This document shows positions 11,386 through 21,000 of a stretch of DNA of 64,000 nt, in pieces. This DNA comes from Physella acuta (Eukaryota; Mollusca; Gastropoda; Physidae). The notes beneath the pieces were generated by a model. It saw only the letters and a list, made by a program, of their open reading frames with translations. It did not search any database and had not been told where the DNA came from. The stretch is from the NCBI RefSeq assembly GCF_028476545.1, contig NW_026731696.1, positions 62,001 to 126,000 of the forward strand, given 5' to 3'. The translations under genes were made by a program, and so were the position numbers. How positions within the stretch are numbered: position 1 is the first letter of the stretch; every line of letters starts with the position of its first letter.

Positions 11386-12832
11386 TCCACCGCAACAGAG
11401 AATATCACAACTTAAAGCTGACCCAGGAATCACACCAGTGCTCGTAAGACTGACCGCCATCTCCTATCGTGTTCCCAGGTTTGTTTGCGATTTCAAACCG
11501 CAACGGTTTTAGCCGCCCCCGCCCCTCCCAAAAACAGCAAAAGTTCCCCCCCCCCTCCCTAATAGAGGTTTCTTTCGCCTCACATTTTTTCCCCTTCTGA
11601 CACTTTATTGTTTCACCCTGGGAGCATTTCCGGTAAAATCACCGCACCAGTGGAGGGGGGAGGGGGGGGGGAGTCTATTTATATCTCCTGGCACTGGTCG
11701 AGGTTTAACAAACATTTAATCCCGCCAGCGGTTCTAAATCTGTTGTGGCAGGAATAGTGTTTAAGTTTAGGTTTAGGGTTGAAAGAGTGTCAAGATTAGG
11801 TTGTGGATAGGAAAAGTGTCAAGATTTGTATATCTAACGAGCCGACCCGCGGCGTATCATACGCCGCTATTTAGTTGTTTTATTTTCTACTTTTCAGTGA
11901 TTCATAATTTGTGAATTCGACAGTACCAAAGCTGCCTCTGAAAATATTTGCTTTAAAACACTATCAGATGGTCGTTAAGGACGAGGAAGAGAGGGGACTG
12001 CGTGGTGCGCTTACAGCTTGTTTTCTAACGTCTCCAAGAAGAGAATTATATATATAGATTGACTCCACACGTATTAACTGGAGTTGAAATGTGTATTAAC
12101 TTATCCTGGTGTGTTTAATTAACAACAAAATTAGTATAAGAAAATGATGTGGTGTGTTTATTACGATTTACGAAACACATTCTTTTAAAATTATTTGATG
12201 AATGCAACATTATGAGCATTTCTAAATTCAATACATCGCTATAGCATAGACTGAAAGAGATTTCTATTACTTTATTATTTATGACTTTCTATGACTTTAT
12301 CTATCTGTGACTTACTACGAATTAATTACCTTTATTGACTTTTGAAGACTTAATGACTTTCTATAACTTCACTTTATGACTTTATCTATCAGTGACTTAC
12401 TACGAATTAATTACTTTCATTGACTTTTGAAGACTTAATGACTTTATATAACTTCAGTTTATGACTTTCTAAGCCGTTATCTGACTTTTTATGAAGTAAC
12501 GACTCGCTTTGACTATTTCAATATTTTTCTATAACTGCATCTGCAAATACTCCGTGCCTTGTAGACTTGCTATGACTTTATTCTTGATATTTAAAACTGT
12601 TTACTTGTGTGCTGTCCTCATGCCTTAATTTCTCAGGCCTGTCATCATCTTCCCCCCCCCCCTTCTCCATAGCCTGTGGGAGGCCGCCAAATTAAACACG
12701 GCATTGAATCCCACGTCAACAGGAAGATGCTTTGATGACGTGGCTATCAGCTCTGGCGGCTTGGGGCTGACCACACCAGCAATGTCAAGGCTGAGGTCAT
12801 CACGTGCGCCGTTCACGGCCAGCAGCCAATGA
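11386..12832 (+). CDS. candidate two-exon 3' gene end, product unknown
   Basis: Candidate exon A, 11386-11443 (start uncertain, perhaps 11399), ends at a strong donor CTC|GTAAGA and reads ...EYHNLKLTQESHQC. Candidate exon B, 12673-12832, follows a pyrimidine-rich stretch and CCATAG, is markedly GC-richer than its surroundings, and reads LWEAAKLNTALNPTS, then GRCFDDVAISSGGLGL, ending ...SSRAPFTASSQ and TGA. The phases match: exon A leaves two bases and exon B supplies one. I recognise no family. Against it, the minus strand of exon B is also open, and no further upstream exons could be traced in the minisatellite-rich 11 kb to the left. Confidence 0.3.
11834..12058 (-). mobile_element. Helitron-like non-autonomous element, internally deleted
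   Basis: Read on the minus strand it starts TCTATATATATAATTCTC after an A. It ends with the palindrome GCGGCGTATGATACGCCGC, then GGTCGGCTCGTTAG, i.e. a 3' hairpin close to a TTAG terminus. Helitrons are known for a TC 5' end, a 3' hairpin and a CTRR-like end, so the class is plausible. Three more copies lie at 13285, 44325 and 63727. This copy lacks the poly(C)-containing middle seen in the others. Confidence 0.65.
12290..12475. repeat. tandem duplication, about 100-bp unit
   Basis: Two diverged copies of a block containing GTGACTTACTACGAATTAAT and TTGACTTTTGAAGACTTAAT. The wider region 12260-12580 is rich in TGACTTT words. Confidence 0.85.
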
Positions 12833-13113
12833 TTCAAATTACCAGTTAAATGTTAGCAGATTTTAAAAGTTTTTTTTAACAGATTTTAGTTTTGTTTTAA
12901 AAGCAACTATTTAAAAAGTGTAATTCATATTCAGATGAATAGTTTAAAATGTCAATAATTACATCGAATCTTGTTCGTTTTCTTTATGCATTTTAAAAGA
13001 TTTTGAAGTCATGTGATCTTCCACATCATCACCCGATTTTTTTTGCGTTACCTTCCTTCATTCTCAACAACTTTAATGTCTGGATCAGTAGCCTTGGAAG
13101 ACTTGTTTAAAAG

Positions 13114-13115
<2 letters not shown>

Positions 13116-13156
<41 letters not shown>
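13116..13156. repeat. poly(T) run, 41 bp
   Basis: Uninterrupted T41 that directly borders the repeat element starting at 13158, perhaps a target-site preference or an A-tail on the minus strand. Confidence 0.9.
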
Positions 13157-13157
<1 letters not shown>

Positions 13158-13159
<2 letters not shown>

Positions 13160-13446
13160 TTCTCGTATACGGAGTATAGAGGAAGTTTGTAATGGTGCAA
13201 AAAAAAATCGAAATCGTTTTATACCTCCGTGAGTCGGAAAAACTTAATTTTACAATCTTGTCTGTGTGTCTGTGAACACGATTCCCCTCCCCCCCCCCCC
13301 CCCCCCCCCCCGTGAAAGCAAGCTCCTCTTAGTTACCTCCCCTAAGTTTAAAATCGTTTCAAACTAAATTATCCCTAAACCCAGCGCTACGATTGTAAAC
13401 ATTAAGCGTGAACCACAGCTCACCAGACCTTGATCTCCAAGAAGAG

Positions 13447-13493
<47 letters not shown>

Positions 13494-13525
13494 AAGTTTA
13501 GAGGAGATCACTCCCGCTTTATTAA
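13158..13525 (+). mobile_element. interspersed repeat, CTTTCTCGTATAC family, with nested insertion
   Basis: Starts CTTTCTCGTATACGGAGTAT, a near-palindromic terminus, and ends AAAGTTTAGAGGAGATCACT followed by CCCGC. The same start and end are seen in the longer copy at 45962-46722. The middle is replaced by Helitron-like sequence (13285-13490), so the two families are nested or chimeric here. No protein visible; class not determined. Confidence 0.6.
13285..13490 (+). mobile_element. Helitron-like fragment with (AT)n end
   Basis: Contains a C tract of about 25, then TTAGTTACCTCCCCTAAGTT, TTGTAAACATTAAGCGTGAA and AGAAGAGAATTATATATA leading into an (AT)n tract. These words match the copies at 44325 and 63727. 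The orientation is complementary to the proposed Helitron 5' end, as in the 11834 copy. Confidence 0.6.
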
Positions 13526-13669
13526 AAATACTTTTATTTGTTTTTGAGGTACAAGACTGCTTCTATACGAGATGTTTATACACAACTATGAAATTTTTAT
13601 AAGAAAAGTTCAAGAATCCAAAATTCTTATGGCTCTTCTTCTTCTTCTTTATTTTTAATTTTTAGTGTT

Positions 13670-13979
13670 GGAAGGGATCGAGCCTTATCTGCCAGATGGT
13701 TTGAACTCGAGACTTTTACGAATGTATCAACCATAAGCTTTTTTTTGCCGACTCGAACACAATTAAGGATACGTGTCAACTGGTTATGCGCCATTGAGGC
13801 CTTTGACTCCGATTTTCGTTTTTGGATTTACTTCCATAGCCTTTGTCCAACCAAGAACAAACTACAAGGCAGCAGTTGTTTAATTTTGGAGTTGTCTCTC
13901 CCCAGATAACGAGGGTTCGAACTCGAGACTTTTCGGTTTAGCAACCATGAGCTTTACCGACTCGACCACGCCGACCCCC
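13670..13979 (-). mobile_element. two tRNA-derived SINE heads
   Basis: Read on the minus strand, the copy ending at 13979 begins GGGGTCGGCGTGGTCGAGTC and has the B box TCGAGTTCGAACCC, followed by a body distinct from the main SINE of the window (GGGGAGAGACAACTCC). A second head lies at about 13680-13765 with GTCTCGAGTTCAAACC. Sharing the same tRNA head with different bodies suggests a second SINE family. Confidence 0.65.
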
Positions 13980-14524
13980 TTCTCATGGCTGTTTTAATGT
14001 CGTATTCATGCGTGTGTATATGTGTTTGCTTGTGTATACATTTTTAATAACTATATATAATTATACCCTTTAATTAACTCTTCCCTTCCTCTCCTCGTAT
14101 TTGCCTCATGGACTTGATAATGTATTTATACACCGCCTATGAAAAAAAGTAAAAAATGGCGATTTTTAAATTGAGTTGCCGCCCTTTGGGTCATGTCACC
14201 CCGTCCAATATGCCCCTGACCTATGACACCATATCTTCAAACCTCAATGAAATTACTCAAATTACCCAAGACATAAGAACTCTGACCTATTTCTTCCTTC
14301 CTGTTCCAAGCTGTTCACCTTTTAAGGTCAGAACTCATAATATTTATAACGTATGCTTAACATGGTTTCTCTATTTGCTCGATGGAACGAATTTACTCTT
14401 ACAATCGAGCGCTTGAGCATCGTTTGCCTGAGTAAGGGGTAGGTAATCTTGTTTTACAGGAAATATAAATTTCTGAACTACTTTTCGCTAAAGATGCAGG
14501 GTTTCTTTCAGACATTTTATTCAG
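13980..14524. other. intergenic, no gene seen
   Basis: AT-rich with a TG-rich patch at about 14010-14035. One 86-codon open frame at 14156-14416 has no recognisable features. Confidence 0.45.
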
Positions 14525-14696
14525 AGTTTCTTCCCGGCATCTTTTCGGGGAGAAAGTCTACCCCCCTCCCCCCCCCCCCCCCCGAACGAAATGGAATTTA
14601 TATAGAAAATATATACTTATATCAGTGTCCGCCCCCCCCCCCGAAAATATCAAAGCCCCCCCCCCCTCACGGGGAAAAAAGTCTGGAAGAAACACT
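14525..14696. mobile_element. poly(C)-bearing MITE, copy 1
   Basis: Ends are inverted repeats: AGAGTTTCTTCCCGGCATCT on the left and GTCTGGAAGAAACACT on the right. Between them lie three C tracts separated by GAACGAAATGGAATTTATAT and AGAAAATATATACTTATATC. The same architecture is seen at 51641 and 52056, with fragments at 15465 and 16239. Confidence 0.8.
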
Positions 14697-15464
14697 GATT
14701 TTATTTCGGGGTTGGGGGGATGGTCGCCAGTGCATATTTTCTAATAAGTGTACATATTTTCTCTATTTCGTCCTGAAAGATGGCAGGAAGAACACAATAG
14801 TAAGCCGCCTAGAGCGATCTTTTAGTTCTGGTATTCTACATCAGCCTGTCAGCTACACGTGGCCGCAGGTTCCAGAACTTGAGAACTGCTGACCAAGTTA
14901 GCAACTACATTGTTTTGTCGAGTGATGTCAGTGGTGTCGCTAAGAAAACACCGCCTTGAACACCAGAACATGCGAGTGAACCAACAGGTCCTTAGTGATA
15001 CGTCATACATTTGGATGGTGTTAGAAGAATTTGTATTCGACTAATCTACACTCATAAGGAGTAGATTAAATAAAAAGTAGGCCTATCTAATATATATTAC
15101 TTTTTCACTATCGTTTAAAGTTAGTTTAATTGTTTTGTTCATCACAACTTGATAACCACTGTTCCGGATCTTTTTAAAAATAAAAACATTTCTTAAAGTT
15201 AAATTTATTTTGATTGCGAATTTCAATAAAAGCCAAGTGAACGTGCCAACGAGTGATTAGTTTATCATATCGTGAGCTTTAAAAAGGCGCGGTGTGTGCA
15301 GGGGTGGGGGGCGCCTTTAATCCAGCACTGTTTGATGGGTATGTGCCCACCACTTGTTTTGGTCTTGCCTGTCGCTAAATGCCATTCCTATTGTCTGGTA
15401 GAAAACACTTAATGCCATTGATATTTTATCTCTAGCAGCAAAAACATAATGCCATTTTTGTGGT
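14697..15464. other. intergenic, no gene seen
   Basis: Contains a short G-rich patch at about 15300. Nothing supported as a gene. Confidence 0.45.
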
Positions 15465-15655
15465 CTTCTGCATACGGGGGTTGGGCAAAAAGGTCCACCT
15501 ATTTGAGGTCGATGGCTTCACCCCCCGTCCCCACCCCCGAAGAAAGTCTACCGCCCCCCCCCTCCCCGCACGAAATGGAATGTATATAGAAAACATACTT
15601 TTATCAGTGTCCGCTCCCCCCCCCCCCCCCCCCCGAGAAAAAAAGTTACCTAAAT
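15465..15655. mobile_element. poly(C)-bearing MITE, copy 2 (ends eroded)
   Basis: GAAGAAAGTCTACCGCC, C tract, GCACGAAATGGAATGTATAT, AGAAAACATACTTTTATCAG, second C tract, GAGAAAAAAAGTTACC. Same order as copy 1 but the terminal repeats are not clear. Confidence 0.7.
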
Positions 15656-15854
15656 GGGCCCGCTAACCCGCTTATGACTTAATATGTTCTACGACGTTAC
15701 TATGTAGTGACAAGAATACGAGATCTGTAAATTATGGTTTTGTTTGAATAAATAAACTAAGAAATCGATAGGCGTATTAAAACCAAAATTATATATATAT
15801 CAAAATTATTGAACAATAATTAAAAAAGAAAAAGGCGAAAGTTAGTTGAAAAAA

Positions 15855-16110
15855 GACAGGCAGGGATTAACTTTAAGTCGTCGCTTCCGGATAACAGTCG
15901 CACTTTGTTTACATCATTCGGCGCAGCCGCAGACCACAGAAAAACTGCACGTTTGGCACCCAGGGTTAGATGATATCAATGACGCAGCTGATTGGCTGCT
16001 CACTTCCGGTTTATGCGCAGCGCCGGAGGGACAGATCACCTGCGCTTCATCTCACTTCAGTAAATACAATAACAAAAATGTCTCCTGGTTTACATGGATA
16101 ATGGCGGCAC
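15855..16110. promoter_or_regulatory. CpG-richer block, possible promoter
   Basis: Compared with the AT-rich flanks this block is GC- and CpG-rich. It has CACTTCCGG and GCTTCCGG (ETS-type), GCTGATTGGCTG (a CCAAT box on the minus strand) and AATGGCGGC (YY1-type). It could be the start region of a gene whose body was not recognised, or a conserved enhancer. No transcript can be placed from the sequence alone. Confidence 0.35.
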
Positions 16111-16238
16111 AGTTCACCAAAAAACACAACTTTCGTATTACAACAATAAAATGTTGAAAGAACTAGAAAAACAATTACAAAGGGGAAGGGGGAATGCTAA
16201 TACGTGTACTAACAATGTATAACAATTTCTAATGGCGT

Positions 16239-16345
16239 ATGCAGGTTTTAAGGAAAAGCTACAGCCCCCCCCCCACCCCCATGGGCCGTTCCTTTCAGGT
16301 ATCTCTTCGGGGTGGGGGGGGGGGGGGTGATAAAGTCGAGGCTAC
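16239..16345. mobile_element. fragment of the poly(C) MITE family
   Basis: AAGCTACAG followed by a C tract, CCTTTCAGGTATCTCTTCGG, then a G tract. It resembles two MITE ends placed close together. Short and degenerate. Confidence 0.45.
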
Positions 16346-18004
16346 AAAATCAACACTTAGGCCTACATCGAAAAATATTTTATTTTTGCAACGTTACAGA
16401 TACAAACATAGATGTTTTTGATTGGCTGGCTTTACACGGTGTGAGCTGTAATAAACAAATTGATTGGAGGATGTTCACAAGGCCACTAAAAAACAACCTT
16501 AGCACAATCAGCAACTGTAGTGTCAGCTAAATGCTAGAGTTAAATCATTTGTTTAAACCATCACACAGTTCAAATACTCACAGAGAAACCCAAGACCTAG
16601 CATGCCAGAAAGAACAATGGCGTAAGTATCACAGGTTAAATCACAACGGCCGCATGAATTCTTTTGCTACACAAAGTTTTATATTGTACACTTTCAGCTA
16701 ACATGAGATGCACTTCTCGATTACATTCAAAATTGATAACAATAATATTTTTAAAAATAACACTAGAGTAGAAATGCAAATAAATGTATTCAACAAGGCA
16801 TCAACAATCAAATGTTTACATGATCAAGGTATCATCACAATACTCAGTGGAACTTACATCAAATTTCTTTACTGTAATTTTCCCAATGGCTTACAATACA
16901 AAGAAATGAAAATATAAACTGAGTTTTGTGTGATATAAACTGCAGCTACATGAATGTGATATATGCCTATACTCAGCTGGATTCATGTCTTATACACAAC
17001 AGCTAAATTCTTTCATAAACCCATGTATATGAGATTGACATCTGGTGTAACAGCCAACCAACACATACACATTGTAACATTTGCGTAGGCTGATTCAATT
17101 AAGTTCAACAAAAATAATTTTTCTTTTAATGTAACAGTCACAATTTTACTAGTCAGCAGCCTACAAAAAAAAAAAAAAAAAACATCAGCTAAACTACCTG
17201 AGGTATTAAATCACTGAGATTCTGCACAGCAAGCTTTAAGTCAAAACCTAACAACTGCCATTACGTAAATAAACAGTTCACACTTGTTGAAGGAATTTCC
17301 TGAGATTTTCATCAGGTGAATGATTTAATCAAAAACATAAATGTCCCACAAATCAATTAGTTTTTATAACTGAGGTAATCTTCATGCTCCACTTGAATTA
17401 TTATTTCCCCCTAGATTTTATTCAGCACCTAAACTGCAAAAACACATAGCTTTTCTTGGATTTATTTAAAACCAATTCATTATTTATCTAAAATATTTGT
17501 AATTAAATGCTCTACAATCAAGGATAAATTTGAGAAACTTTATGCAAGAAAATAATTTTAATTCTGTTGATAAACAATTTTTTGTAAGTTTTCACTCATA
17601 GGAAAGAAAAGTATGTCCAAAATCATGGATTAGATTGGGGGTTTCAATCAGTATTAGAGAGTTAAGATGTAAATGTTTAGCCTGATACAAACACAGGTTT
17701 TAATGTTTACACAAATATTTCTTTTATAAATAACAAAATGTAATACACAATAAATTAATTCTTTGATATGTTTATCATATATATGGCATTGTATAAAAAT
17801 ACTAAACAGATATGAATCTTATAACAAATAACAAGTTTTATCACATGCCTAGAGTTGTTTCCCTTCTACATGAAGCTCATACACAATTAGATTAAGTCGT
17901 TCAGTCAGCTAGCTGGGTTAACTCCCTTCAGTCAGCTGGCAGGGTTAAGTCCCTTCAGTCAGCTAGCCGGGGATAACTCCCTTTAGTCATCAACCAGATA
18001 CAGC
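16346..18004 (-). other. UCP4 3' flank, likely 3' UTR
   Basis: No coding exon seen. Several AATAAA signals on the minus strand (for example 17417-17422 and 17461-17466) are candidates for polyadenylation of the carrier gene, which ends at 18005. A 31-bp repeat lies at 17895-17990. Confidence 0.5.
17895..17990. repeat. 31-bp tandem repeat, 3 copies
   Basis: Three copies of CAGTCAGCTAGCTGGGTTAA plus CTCCCTT with small changes, just downstream of the UCP4 stop codon, so probably transcribed in its 3' UTR. Confidence 0.85.
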
Positions 18005-21000
18005 TTAAAATGAGGATGTGCCAGTCAACTTCCTAACCTCCTCATACGACAACCAGAACACCAAGGACCACGGCGCCTAGAAGATTTAACAAGTAAACAA
18101 CATCAAGTCAATCGCAACCATTTTTATTGTCTTTAAACTTGCTTTAAGAAAAATAAAGGTTTACCATTCTGGCCCAGATGGGTACAAGTCCCTTATACAA
18201 GGCCAAGAAACCTTCCTGCTTGACAGTTTTAATGAGACAGTCCACAGAACCTGAGTACAACAAACCCCTGGGAATATAAACAGAACATTTTATACAGGAG
18301 ATGGGACATGGTGTGGGGGGGGGGGGAGACTAAACTTTTATACAGGAGGTGGGACACTGGGGGGGGGGGGAGACTAACATTTTATACAAGGCTATAATTC
18401 TTTTGGTTGGGTATGGACAGCTATTAAACAAGGATGACTTACTTGCCATCTTTAGTTGGCTGATTCATTATCCTTGTCTTCACAACATCTGCTGGTGTGC
18501 CCATCAGAGCTGCTACTAGACCTGAACAAGCACTGAGAATATATTTTACAATTTAGTCATTTCAATCTTCACTAGACCTGAACAAACACTGAGAATATAT
18601 TTTACAATTTAGTCATTTCAATCTACACTAGACCTGAACAAGGATAGATAGGATAAACTATGTGAACAGGATGGCTATCTGTCTAGCACTACAACACTTG
18701 GTACCATTAAGGCAAGTCTGGTATATCATTAGTGAATCTAAGGCAAGTCTGATCTATAGCCAATGAAACTGACACTAAATTCTCACAAAACTCATTGAGT
18801 CTTTAACTTTACACATACAATTTCCCATAACTTTAATGACTTACTAAACTAGCATTTTTTTAATGAAAGTTTTACAATGTGTTGAGCCAATGAACAGTAA
18901 ATAAAATGTGTTAATTACACAATAGAGCCACATAAAAAATTAATTAACTGTAAACAATAAAGCTTTTACCTTGCCATAGTGTGTGTCAGATGGTTGTCCT
19001 TCAGATTAGTTCTGGTCAGTATTGTATGCTTGGCTGTGTCATAGGTTGCTAAGTCTGGGAACAGTTTCAACTATTTATTCAAAAGCAGTTGGACATCAAG
19101 CAAAAGAGCAATATTACTTCAACAGTATATGTGCGTCAACACTAAAACTCAACTTGATCATAAGCAAATATAGTATTTAAATATATTTTTTTTAAACTTT
19201 TTAATGAAAATATCGAGGGCATTAAGACCTTGACTAATCTAGACTAGATAAAAATGACCTCCTAAATTGACCAAGGCAGCTCTTTGAACATTGGGTACCC
19301 AGCCACACCAAAGACCTCGTATGCCGCCTTCTGCTAAGATCATACGGAAGGCGTGTGCTGTATTTTTCACCCTATGAAAAAAGTCAATGTGTTCAGTTTT
19401 TGTTATGTTCATCTTTGAAGTTGTTTACTGATATTTTACATGTGGGTGAATTTTAGCTATGTTATTTCATATCACATGTTGGAATCATTATGTAAAATTA
19501 TTAAACATTGAGGTATATTTAAGTTAAGCTTAAATATGAATATGCTTATTTAAATTCTGTGACATTTTATTTGCAAGTTTTATAACATCTGACAGGCAGA
19601 TGTGAGATTATAGACTAAGTGAAATTTGCAAGTTTTGTAACATCTACAAGCAGATGTGAGATTATAGACTAATTGAAGTTTGTCAGAACAAAATGAACCT
19701 GGGAGGTTTTCCTTCCAACCGTCTTCTTCCTTCCATCTGCATCTGAACCTTTACAAGGTCTGCTGGGCTTGACAGGAACTGTCCGCCAGCACCAGCCAAC
19801 AGACCAGACAGCGAAGCCTTCCTGTGGTCAGGTAATGTTGGGTGGTCAAGTGATGTTGGGTGGTCAAGTGATGTTGGGTGGTCAAGTGATGTTGGGTGGT
19901 CAAGTGATGTTGGGTGGTAAGAGTTTAGTAAAGTGATGTTGGGTGGTCAAGTGATGTTGGGTGGTCAAGTGATGTTGGGTGGTCAAGTGATGTTGGGTGG
20001 TCAAGTGATGTTGGGTGGTCAAGTGATGTTGGGTGGTCAAGTGATGTTGGGTGGTCAAGTGATGTTGGGTGGTCAAGTGATGTTGGGTGGTCAAGTGATG
20101 TTGGGTGGTCAAGTGATGTTGGGTGGTCAAGTGATGTTGGGTGGTCAAGTGATGTTGGGTGGTCAAGTGATGTTGGGTGGTCAAGTGATGTTGGGTGGTC
20201 AAGTGATGTTGGGTGGTCAAGTGATGTTGGGTGGTCAAGTGATGTTGGGTGGTCATGTAATGTTGGGTGGTCAAGTAATGTTGGGTGGTCAAGTAATGTT
20301 GGGTGGTCAAGTGATGTTGGGTGGTCAAGTGATGTTGGGTGGTCAAGTGATGTTGGGTGGTCAAGTGATGTTGGTTGGTCAAGTGATGTTGGGTGGTCAA
20401 GTGATGTTGGGTGGTCAAGTGATGTTGGGTGGTCAAGTGATGTTGGGTGGTCAAGTGATGTTGGGTGGTCAAGTGATGTTGGGCGGTCAAGTGATGTTGG
20501 GTGGTCAAGTGATGTTGGGTGGTCAAGTGATGTTGGGTGGTCAAGTGATGTTGGGTGGTCAAGTGATGTTGGGTGGTCAAGTAATGTTGGGTGGTCATGT
20601 AATGTTGGGTGGTCAAGTAATGTTGGGTGGTCATGTAATGTTGGGTGGTCAAGTGATGTTGGGTGGTCAAGTGATGTTGGGTGGTCAAGTAATGTTGGAT
20701 GGTCAAGTGATTTTGGGTGGTCAAGTGATGTTGGGTGGACATGTAATGTTGGGTGGACATGTATTGTTGGGTGGTAAAGTAATGTTGGGTGGTCAAGTGA
20801 TGTTGGGTGGTCAAGTGATGTTGGGTGGTCAAGTGATGTTGGGTGGTCAAGTAACATTTAATGGTGTAAGAAACCCTATTTAAGAATTCTCAGTTAGAGT
20901 AAGAAAGTTGCTGACTTTACCACACAGGAAAAGTTCCATCTTTACTCTTCTTAAAAACTCTCTCTCTCAGTACTTCATAGAAGCTCATACGACTACCAGA

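Noticed and set aside
13680-13979. tRNA-Ser genes
   Set aside because: A and B boxes are present but the heads continue into SINE bodies and the stems are mismatched.
19900-20883. Open frames of more than 300 codons on both strands (MLGGQV and TTQHHL/DHPTSL repeats)
   Set aside because: They exist only because the 18-bp repeat unit is a multiple of three without stops; the region is intron 4 of UCP4.
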